Of a stretch of DNA of 64,000 nt, positions 54,169 through 60,938 are shown one piece after another; positions within the stretch are counted from its first letter, which is position 1, and the number at the start of each line of letters is the position of its first letter. The translations under genes were made by a program, and so were the position numbers. The notes under the pieces are model-generated. The model did no database searches, was not told the origin of the DNA, and worked only from the letters and a program-made list of their open reading frames with translations. This DNA comes from Mycolicibacterium sp. TUM20985 (GTDB lineage: Bacteria; Actinomycetota; Actinomycetes; Mycobacteriales; Mycobacteriaceae), in the NCBI RefSeq assembly GCF_030295745.1, contig NZ_AP027291.1:5084001-5148000 (forward strand), in the 5' to 3' direction.

Positions 54169-55749
54169 ATGTTCGCTGTCACGGCAGGCCAGACGGAAAA
54201 AAGCACGGCAACGACAATTACAAGCCGCTTGCTACTTCGCCAAAACTGGCCATCGAGGGACGATTCATCCGTCCTGGATGGTCCCATTCTGCGCACGGGA
54301 GCGCAGTCCGCTCGCGAAGGTCGCCACTCGAGTTACGCACGAAGACTCATAGTTAGCGATGGGCTCATTGTTTGCTCTAGCGTCGCCGTCGGGCAACTTG
54401 TCCGCTTTGCCGACGGGCCGGTTGATGTCGCCTACCCCTGGGCGGAGGTCACGGGTGTCGGGTACACCGCGGTGTCCTGCCTGCTCGCCGTGCTGTGGAT
54501 GGTGTTCCTCGCGCTGGGCAGCAGGTCGCCCCGGGTCACGGGTCGCGGCCCGGATGAGTACGCCATCCTGACAATCGCCACGCTGCAGCTCTTCGGCCTG
54601 ATCGCCATCGCCTCGACGCTCTTCCAGATCAACCTGTCCCGCGGGTACCTGGCCATCGCCCTCCCCTTGGGCCTCGTCGGCCTGCTAGCCAACCGGTGGG
54701 CCTGGCGGCACTACACCGCGCACCGGCGACGGACGGGCAACGACCACGACCGGCTGCTGATCATCGGTTCCGCGACCTCGGCCCGCGACATCGCCACGGA
54801 ATTCGCCAAGGATCCCCGCGCCGGCTACGACGTGGTCGGCATCTGCACCCCGGACGGCCCCACCCATCCGGAGGACGCGATCTCGGTCGGCGGCGTCGAC
54901 ATCCCCGTCGTCGGTATGGACCGCGCCATCCTCGACGCCGTCCAGCGCACCGGTGTCCACACCGTGGCGCTCGCCGCGACCCACGGCCTGCGGCCCGTGG
55001 ACGTTCGCCGACTGATGTGGGAGCTCGACGCGCTCCAAGTGGACCTCATGCTGGCACCGGGAATGATCGACATCGCCGAACAGCGGCTGCGCAGCCGACC
55101 CGTCGGCGGCATGGCCATGTTCGAGGTCGTCAAACCGCAGCACAGCCAAGCCAACTCGCTGATCAAGCGCAGTTTCGACATCCTCTTCGCCACCGTCGCC
55201 CTGCTCATCGTGTCGCCGATGCTCATCGTGACCGCGTTCGCCGTCCGGCTGTCGAGCCCGGGGCCGACGTTCTACCTCTCCGAACGAATCGGCATGAACG
55301 GTGTCCCGTTCCGAATGATGAAGTTCCGCAGCATGTTCGTCGATGCGGAGTCCCGCATGCCCGCGCTGATGGCGGCCAACGGCGGCAACGTCCTCTTCTT
55401 CAAGATGAAGGACGACCCGCGGGTGACCCGGATCGGAAAGTTGATCCGCAAGTTCAGCATCGACGAGCTGCCGCAGTTCTTCAACGTCCTGCGGGGCGAG
55501 ATGAGCGTGGTCGGACCACGGCCGCAGGTGCGCCGCGAGGTCGACTCCTACGACGACCTGGTCTACCGCAGGCTGGCCGTCAAGCCGGGCCTGACCGGGT
55601 TGTGGCAGATTAGCGGCCGATCGGACCTCGGGATCGAGGACGCCGTCCGACTGGACCTCACGTACGTGGAGAACTGGTCACTGTGGAGTGACGTCGCCAT
55701 CATCGTCAAGACGATTCGCACGGTGCTGAGGGGAAGCGGCGCATACTGA
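54169..55749 (+). CDS. polyprenyl-phosphate sugar-1-phosphate transferase (WbaP/CpsE-type)
   Basis: 526 residues. Four hydrophobic segments in residues 60-185, a Rossmann-like CoA-binding-type domain (about 195-325, LLIIGSATSARDIA), one further transmembrane segment (about 335-360) and the C-terminal bacterial sugar transferase domain: KRSFDILFATVALLI, FRMMKFRSMFVDAE, DDPRVTRIGKLIRK, SIDELPQFFNVLRGEMSVVGPRPQ. It transfers a sugar phosphate from a nucleotide sugar to polyprenyl phosphate, starting synthesis of an exported glycan. ATG behind GAGGA. Base composition of the first 300 bases is visibly lower in GC than its neighbours, suggesting acquired or variable DNA. It ends 9 bases from the convergent tandem hydrolase. 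Confidence 0.9.
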   Translation: MFAVTAGQTEKSTATTITSRLLLRQNWPSRDDSSVLDGPILRTGAQSAREGRHSSYARRLIVSDGLIVCSSVAVGQLVRFADGPVDVAYPWAEVTGVGYTAVSCLLAVLWMVFLALGSRSPRVTGRGPDEYAILTIATLQLFGLIAIASTLFQINLSRGYLAIALPLGLVGLLANRWAWRHYTAHRRRTGNDHDRLLIIGSATSARDIATEFAKDPRAGYDVVGICTPDGPTHPEDAISVGGVDIPVVGMDRAILDAVQRTGVHTVALAATHGLRPVDVRRLMWELDALQVDLMLAPGMIDIAEQRLRSRPVGGMAMFEVVKPQHSQANSLIKRSFDILFATVALLIVSPMLIVTAFAVRLSSPGPTFYLSERIGMNGVPFRMMKFRSMFVDAESRMPALMAANGGNVLFFKMKDDPRVTRIGKLIRKFSIDELPQFFNVLRGEMSVVGPRPQVRREVDSYDDLVYRRLAVKPGLTGLWQISGRSDLGIEDAVRLDLTYVENWSLWSDVAIIVKTIRTVLRGSGAY

Positions 55750-55758
55750 TTCGCCGTC

Positions 55759-57432
55759 CTACCCCAGAGCCTCCGCAACGCTCCGCGCGATCGGCTGAAG
55801 GACGATGGGATCGAAGCCTGCATGGTCGCCGCTCCCGGTCTCGATGACGCGGGGCGGCGCCTTCGTACGACCCAAGCGGTGCAACGCTTCTCCGCCGCGA
55901 TTGGCGAAGAAGAGCTTGGCGTCGTCCGGACACAGGATCGCCGTCACCGACGTACCCTGCCGAGCGAAGGTCGCGAGGAGGTTCTCGGGTGCCTGCACGA
56001 CCCCGGTCCGTCCCAGCATGCGCCATGCGGCGGCAGGCAGATGGGCCGACACCAACCGGCGCAGCCGCGCTCGACGTGACTGCTCCCAATCGGCGACGTC
56101 GTGGTCCGCAGGCGCAATCGGTTCTCGCAGAGCGCTCTTCACACGCCACGACCAAAGCAAGACGTTCACCAGTGACAACGCTTCGGCGCCGACCGCCCGG
56201 GCTCCGTGCGCCGCATACCAGGCGCCCGAGCACAAACCGACGAGGACGAGTTTGGACGCCGACTCCCGCGCATGCCGAGTCGCGGCAATCGCGTCGTCGA
56301 TGCCCTCCTGCGAGTAGATGTAGACCTCCGAGTTACGCCGCGCCGGACCCGACTCCCCCGCCCCTCGGCGGTCCCAGCGGAATGCCTGGCGCCCATCTCG
56401 GGCCGTCGCCCTTGCGATGTGTACCCAACCCCGGCTGGGACCCCAATGCGCGTTGACCGCGTTGGTGAAGAACACCACCGTCGGCAACGGCACCGAGGCG
56501 TCGTGGCGGTCCGGCATCGTGCGAATCGCGAAGAGGCGATCAGGGCCAACGCTTTCGATGCGTTCGACGACGAACCCGCCTGCACCGTCGGCGATCCTCG
56601 CCCGATCGGTGACCACCGGGTGGAAGGGGCGCGGCTCCGAGGGCACCCGGGTTACGAGCCAATCCACGACGGCATCGATTGCGTCGGTCGGGGTCGGCGC
56701 CAAGAGCCGCGTCGGTTGGGCTGCCGAAGCCAGACCGTCGGACAGGAACACGTTGGGCTGCACGCCTTCGGCCATCGCCGTCACCGCGACGTCCGCGCCA
56801 TCGGCGCGACCGACGACGAACATCTCGGGTTGCCGCGGCCACTCACCGTCACCCGAGAGCTTCAGTGCACTGAAATCCCGTGCCGCCTTGGCAGACAACT
56901 CGGCGCCGATGATCGATACGCTGCCCGGTTCGGCGGACTCGGCGTCTCCTCCGGCCATCTTGAAGAACATCGTCTGCTCGCGCAGGAAGCGCCGTCCCGT
57001 GCCCACCGGATCCAGGTAGGCGACTCTCTTGACCGATCGCATCGCCGGGTGGTCCCGCGATGCCGCAGCGGTGATCAGGCAGCCGGCCCGCATCGCGACG
57101 ATCGACAGGTCGTCGGTGTCCATCGCCGTCCGCAGATACGAGGCGGCGTGCTCGATGCTCGTCTGCCATTCGGCCACGGCCTCGGGCCGGGTGTCACCGA
57201 ACGAGGAGTCGCCACAACCGAGATAGTCGAACCGTAGGACGGCGATCCCGTCACGCGCGAGCGCGTCGGCGATCAACCGTTGCGCGACGATGCTGTCCGC
57301 CGCATCCTTGCCGATCGACGCACAGAGCAGCACTCCGCCCCGAGCCCGGGACTCTGCCGGCACGTGCAAAACTCCGAAAAGCGGCGACTCCGGCGGCCCG
57401 AAGAACGTTGGCACAGCACGCGTTCCGCTCAC
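55759..57432 (-). CDS. tandem alpha/beta-hydrolase protein, exosortase/EPS-associated type
   Basis: 557 residues comprising two alpha/beta-hydrolase folds. Domain 1 (about residues 1-265): FDYLGCGDS oxyanion-side loop and AMRAGCLITAA where GxSxG is expected. Domain 2 (about 270-557): RWDRRGAGESG, the nucleophile-elbow VGLCSGAWYAAHG with Cys instead of Ser, ILCPDDAKLFF (acid) and GDHAGFDP (His). Such paired hydrolases with non-standard elbows resemble the hydrolases associated with exosortase/exopolysaccharide loci, which are usually two separate genes. It could hydrolyse or transfer an acyl group from a carrier-protein thioester, consistent with the neighbouring carrier protein system. GTG start; 43 bases after the ligase stop on the same strand. 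Confidence 0.8.
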   Translation of the reverse strand: MSGTRAVPTFFGPPESPLFGVLHVPAESRARGGVLLCASIGKDAADSIVAQRLIADALARDGIAVLRFDYLGCGDSSFGDTRPEAVAEWQTSIEHAASYLRTAMDTDDLSIVAMRAGCLITAAASRDHPAMRSVKRVAYLDPVGTGRRFLREQTMFFKMAGGDAESAEPGSVSIIGAELSAKAARDFSALKLSGDGEWPRQPEMFVVGRADGADVAVTAMAEGVQPNVFLSDGLASAAQPTRLLAPTPTDAIDAVVDWLVTRVPSEPRPFHPVVTDRARIADGAGGFVVERIESVGPDRLFAIRTMPDRHDASVPLPTVVFFTNAVNAHWGPSRGWVHIARATARDGRQAFRWDRRGAGESGPARRNSEVYIYSQEGIDDAIAATRHARESASKLVLVGLCSGAWYAAHGARAVGAEALSLVNVLLWSWRVKSALREPIAPADHDVADWEQSRRARLRRLVSAHLPAAAWRMLGRTGVVQAPENLLATFARQGTSVTAILCPDDAKLFFANRGGEALHRLGRTKAPPRVIETGSGDHAGFDPIVLQPIARSVAEALG

Positions 57433-57475
57433 GAAGCGGAGACTCTACCCGAGAGTGCCCATCCCCCGATGCACG

Positions 57476-58411
57476 TCAACCGATTGCTGCTCTCACGTCG
57501 TCGGGCCAGGAAGCCGGTTCCATACCGTGGCGACTGAACATCGCGAGAGCAATCCGCTCCATCCCGAAACCGACACAGGCGCTGTGCGCAGCTGCGCCGT
57601 CCCCCGTGACCAACTCGAACGAATGACCGAAGTGGTCACGGTGGCAGTTGGCGGACACTACGGCGGTGCCCTCGTCCATGTCACCGTAGATCTGCACCAG
57701 CAGCTCGAACTTCAGATCATCCTGACGCTGATTGACCGCCAACATCCTTCCCGCTCTGCCGAAGAACGGATCGTTGGCCGACGCAACCACCGCGGCGAGA
57801 CCCAACTGCTCGAGGATCCCCACCGCGGGATCGATCCACGAGTCACGATGATGCTGGGCCATCTCCGGCGTGCCGATGTACACGTACTCGTGCATGCGGA
57901 ACGCTTGCATCCGAGCGGGATCGACCGAAGGCTCGTGCCGAAAGCAGTACCCGTAGATGTCGTAGAGGCAGCCCGACTCCGGCACGACGGGCGGTGCGGT
58001 CGCGTACACCGGATGGCACGCTGCGGCGACGAGCATGGTGCCGGCAGGGTCGAGGTGACCGTCCCACGGCCGGCCCGCGTCTCGATCCGCGAGCAGTTCC
58101 TTGTGTCCTCGGTCGTCACCAATGAACGTGGATACGGACCCGGTCAGGTTCGGAAACGAGGCAATGTAGTCGGTCCGCTCGAAGGCCTCGCGCGGGTAGA
58201 CCGGCGGAAAGCGCAGCACCGTCGGCTGCATGCCTGGGCGCTCCCCCGCGGTACGTCGGACGAGACCGTCGATACCCTCGATGACGTTCTCGAATTCCCC
58301 ACTGCGACCGTACAAGCCGTCGATACCCATCGGGACGAGCAACCCTGCGTCGATCAAGTCGTCCCTGAACTTCAGCCGAGCCGACTCCAGTTCCGTGGCC
58401 GCAACCGTCAT
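57476..58411 (-). CDS. amino acid:[carrier protein] ligase, SerRS-like
   Basis: 311 residues from ATG 58411, behind AGGTGA. Class II aminoacyl-tRNA synthetase fold: motif 2 CFRHEPS...MQAFRMHEYVYIG and motif 3 GFGMERIALAMF. The zinc ligands of atypical SerRS-like enzymes are present at the expected spacing: Cys132 (AACHPVY), Glu175 (MHEY), Cys279 (HSACVGFG). It lacks the N-terminal coiled-coil tRNA-binding arm of SerRS and is far shorter, which is the signature of the enzymes shown in Bradyrhizobium and Agrobacterium to adenylate small amino acids (glycine or alanine) and load them on a carrier protein's phosphopantetheine. A carrier protein gene lies 1.3 kb away. A GTG four codons upstream is possible. 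Twelve bases after the dehydrogenase stop, so co-transcribed. Confidence 0.88.
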   Translation of the reverse strand: MTVAATELESARLKFRDDLIDAGLLVPMGIDGLYGRSGEFENVIEGIDGLVRRTAGERPGMQPTVLRFPPVYPREAFERTDYIASFPNLTGSVSTFIGDDRGHKELLADRDAGRPWDGHLDPAGTMLVAAACHPVYATAPPVVPESGCLYDIYGYCFRHEPSVDPARMQAFRMHEYVYIGTPEMAQHHRDSWIDPAVGILEQLGLAAVVASANDPFFGRAGRMLAVNQRQDDLKFELLVQIYGDMDEGTAVVSANCHRDHFGHSFELVTGDGAAAHSACVGFGMERIALAMFSRHGMEPASWPDDVRAAIG

Positions 58412-58423
58412 GTTGGATTTCAC

Positions 58424-59587
58424 CTAACCGCGGTGGGCCAACGCGAGACCAGCGTTGGTCTGTCGGATTCGATCGTTGGACACCATGAGTTGCGGTGCGA
58501 AGGAATCACGAAGCAATCGTCCCATCGTCAACGGGTGGTCCTCTCGGTAACCGTTGAGACCGACGATCCGCAGCGCATCGATGACGAGTTCGGCAACCGA
58601 CACGGACGAATCGATCTTCAGGTTGTTCATGGCGAGGGTGAAGCCGATGGTCGCCTCGGTAGAGCCAGCGCTACGGAAGTCCTCGTACCGCTGCACTTCC
58701 CGCTGCACATGGGCCTCCAAGACTTGGTGTCTGACCAGTAGGTCGGCCAGCAGCAAGGTCTTTGGGACGGGTTTGCCTTCTGCCTTTCGCACGGCTTGTC
58801 GAACTGCCGTGCGCGCCTTGCCGACAGCGGCGTCGGCGATCCCGAGCCACACGTTCGACCAGAGTGTGTGCGATGCCGGCACCATGGTGGTCGCTGCGAT
58901 GCTCGCATAGTCCTGGGCAATGACGTTTCGCCGCGCGGTCGTCGCATCGAGGAGGAAACCGGGACTGCACGTCCCGCGAAACCCGAGCACGTCCCAGGTT
59001 CCCGTGGGTTCCAACCGGGTGTCGGAGGCGGGGCACACCAACAGCACCTGATCGTTGGCCGGGCTGTCGGCCGTGCGGCGCGCGGTGACGCAAATGAAGT
59101 CGGCGTACTGCCCGTAGGAGATGACGGACGCATTCTTTCGGAGCGTCACGGTCTCGTCCTCGACGTCTATGGCGCAGGTCGAGGAGCCAATGTCACCGCC
59201 GGTGGTGATCTCGGTCGTGGCGGACGCCAGAAGCGATTCGTCGGCGGCTATCGATGCGGTCAATTCGGCAATGGGTCCGGAATTCGCATATTTGGTGAGC
59301 ACCAATGCCTGGGTGTGATGCATGGCAAAAACCATCGCCGCCGAACTGCAGGCGGCACCCAGGGCGCGAGCGATGGCGGCCAGCTCCGTTATCGATGCCG
59401 AGCGGCCACCCAGCCCAGTTGGCAGAGAACACGAGAGAAAGTTTGCTGCACGCATCGCCTCGACCGCTTCTGCGGGGAACCGGGCGTGCCGGTCGACGGC
59501 GTCGGCTGCCGCGGCCGCAGAGCCCACGACGTCAGCGATTCCGCTGCTGGCGGGGGTGTCGAAGCGAGCGTCCACATCGAGGGTCAC
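58424..59587 (-). CDS. acyl-CoA-dehydrogenase-like flavoprotein
   Basis: 387 residues of the acyl-CoA dehydrogenase fold: N-terminal helical domain (EAMRAANFLSCSLPTGLGG), central beta domain (SATTEITTGGDIGSSTCAI, LGFRGTCSPGF) and C-terminal helical domain (DALRIVGLNGYREDHPLTMGRLLRD). Flavin-binding is expected. The catalytic base cannot be fixed; Glu in GYREDHP is a candidate. In carrier-protein pathways such flavoproteins oxidise aminoacyl thioesters (for example prolyl-S-carrier protein). GTG start at 59587; 115 bases divergent from the carrier protein. First gene of the minus-strand half of the cluster. Confidence 0.83.
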   Translation of the reverse strand: MTLDVDARFDTPASSGIADVVGSAAAAADAVDRHARFPAEAVEAMRAANFLSCSLPTGLGGRSASITELAAIARALGAACSSAAMVFAMHHTQALVLTKYANSGPIAELTASIAADESLLASATTEITTGGDIGSSTCAIDVEDETVTLRKNASVISYGQYADFICVTARRTADSPANDQVLLVCPASDTRLEPTGTWDVLGFRGTCSPGFLLDATTARRNVIAQDYASIAATTMVPASHTLWSNVWLGIADAAVGKARTAVRQAVRKAEGKPVPKTLLLADLLVRHQVLEAHVQREVQRYEDFRSAGSTEATIGFTLAMNNLKIDSSVSVAELVIDALRIVGLNGYREDHPLTMGRLLRDSFAPQLMVSNDRIRQTNAGLALAHRG

Positions 59588-59640
59588 ATGGGCTCCAAAC
59601 GTAGGCTGCGGCTGCGGCGGACGCCGCTTCAGCTAAGTTG

Positions 59641-59649
59641 ACTATAGCG
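59641..59649 (-). promoter_or_regulatory. CGCTATAGT element on the minus strand, possible minus-10 of the dehydrogenase gene
   Basis: On the minus strand CGCTATAGT lies 54 bases upstream of the GTG at 59587, the same element as at 54036-54044. TATAGT is a plausible minus-10; no clear minus-35. Confidence 0.4.
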
Positions 59650-59659
59650 TTGCTGTGTT

Positions 59660-59681
59660 AACGTAAGCGTACGCGTATGTT
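59660..59681. promoter_or_regulatory. imperfect 22-bp palindrome between the divergent carrier protein and dehydrogenase genes
   Basis: Arms AACGTAAGCGT and ACGCGTATGTT are inverse complements at nine of eleven positions. It lies 22 bases upstream of the carrier protein ATG and 73 bases upstream of the dehydrogenase start, next to the CGCTATAGT element. Position between divergent genes of one cluster and size fit an operator that controls both halves. Confidence 0.5.
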
Positions 59682-59702
59682 CGCCTGAGACCGAGGGTGT
59701 AA

Positions 59703-59948
59703 ATGGAAAGTCGAATTCGCAACATCCTAATGATGCACGGCAAGGTGCCCGCTGACTCGGCCGATGTCGATATCGAGGCCAATTTGTACGAACTCGGACT
59801 GACCTCGCACGCTTCGGTGAACGTCATGTTGGCGCTCGAGGACGAGTTCGAAATCGAATTTCCCGACGAAGCCCTCAAGAAGTCGACATTTGCGACGATC
59901 GACAGCATCCAACGCGTCGTGGGTGATCTCGTGTCCACCTCGACATGA
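59703..59948 (+). CDS. acyl/aminoacyl carrier protein
   Basis: 81 residues. Four-helix carrier protein with the attachment site LYELGLTSHASVNVMLALED; the predicted phosphopantetheinylated residue is Ser35 in GLTS, followed by EFEIEFPDE, the acidic recognition helix. The LTS rather than DSL motif is characteristic of the carrier proteins paired with amino acid:carrier-protein ligases. Its neighbour genes encode the ligase, a dedicated phosphopantetheinyl transferase and a DUF1839 protein, so it probably carries an aminoacyl group. ATG start follows a spacer; stop overlaps the DUF1839 gene (ATGA). Confidence 0.9.
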   Translation: MESRIRNILMMHGKVPADSADVDIEANLYELGLTSHASVNVMLALEDEFEIEFPDEALKKSTFATIDSIQRVVGDLVSTST

Positions 59949-60934
59949 CACCTTCGCAGCTGATCTGCACGTCCCCAACCGTTCCCACGCTCCGCATCGA
60001 CGACACTCCCGCCACGCACCAGTCGCACTTCACCCACGACGCCGACCGGATCTGGCCGGAAACCAATTGCTACGTGGACCTGTGGATCGAACTGTTGCAC
60101 AGCCTCGGGCTCGACCCGGTCCCGTCGTTCGCCTTCGTCTTCTCAGCCGACCACGACGGGCTGCAGTGGTCATTCATCAAGCCGTCTCCCGACGATCTCC
60201 GCCGTCTGTACGGCCTCGATGTCACCGAGGAGAACGTGTGGATGCCGGTGCTGGAGACCGTGGCAGCCGGACGGGAGCAGGGAATCCTGCACACCGTCGA
60301 GGTCGACGGCTGGTGGCTGCCCGACACCGCGGGCACCAGTTACCGCAGTGAACACGTCAAGACCACCATCGTTCCGACCTGGCTGGACCGCTCTGAGAAG
60401 CGCATGCGGTATCTCCACAACGCGGGACTGTTCGAACTCGGCGCCGAGGACTTCGACGGAATCTTCAACCTCGCGCCCGACACCGCGCCGAGCTTGCCGC
60501 CGTACATCGAGCGGGTTCGTTGGCAGCCACGGGGCGGAGTCGGCGACGCGGTGGCCGCCGTCGTCGAGGACCACGTCAGCCGGCGGCCGATCGGCAATCC
60601 GGTCGAACGACTCGCCAGCGGAATCGTCACCGCGTCGGCATGGCTTCCGCAAGCCGGCGACGACCGCTTCCATCGATGGGCGTTCGCCACGCTCCGACAG
60701 GCGGGGGCCACGGCCGAACTCGCCGCGGATCTCGCCGTCCACGTCGACGGACTGTTCGACGGCACCGCGGCGGCCGAGAGCCACTTCCGGTCCGTGGCGG
60801 CCGGCGCGAAGGCGGTGCAGTTCAAGATGGCGAGGGTGGCCCGCGGCAGGACCGTCGACGTCGGACCGGCGCTCGACGAGATGTCCCGGTCCTGGCAGTC
60901 GGCGATGGACCTCGTCCTCGACGCCGTGCTTTAG
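59945..60934 (+). CDS. DUF1839 protein, possible aminoacyl-carrier-protein-dependent acyltransferase
   Basis: 329 residues. N-terminal part: WPETNCYVDLWIELLHSLGLDP with Cys42, and the VEVDGWWLPDTAGTSYRSEHVKTT region carrying Asp121 and His137. This Cys...Asp/His layout and the VDxWxLPD...H spacing resemble BtrH N-terminal (papain-like) acyltransferases, which move gamma-glutamyl groups from a carrier protein to an aminoglycoside amine; that resemblance is my inference. The second half is helical. DUF1839 genes are, to my memory, regular neighbours of amino acid:carrier-protein ligases. Start overlaps the carrier protein gene as ATGA, and its stop is 4 bases before the glycosidase-like gene. 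Confidence 0.84.
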   Translation: MTPSQLICTSPTVPTLRIDDTPATHQSHFTHDADRIWPETNCYVDLWIELLHSLGLDPVPSFAFVFSADHDGLQWSFIKPSPDDLRRLYGLDVTEENVWMPVLETVAAGREQGILHTVEVDGWWLPDTAGTSYRSEHVKTTIVPTWLDRSEKRMRYLHNAGLFELGAEDFDGIFNLAPDTAPSLPPYIERVRWQPRGGVGDAVAAVVEDHVSRRPIGNPVERLASGIVTASAWLPQAGDDRFHRWAFATLRQAGATAELAADLAVHVDGLFDGTAAAESHFRSVAAGAKAVQFKMARVARGRTVDVGPALDEMSRSWQSAMDLVLDAVL

Positions 60935-60938
60935 CCGA

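Noticed and set aside
57476-58411. Second seryl-tRNA synthetase
   Set aside because: No N-terminal tRNA-binding coiled coil, about 310 rather than about 420 residues, and carrier-protein gene context; fits the carrier-protein ligase family instead.
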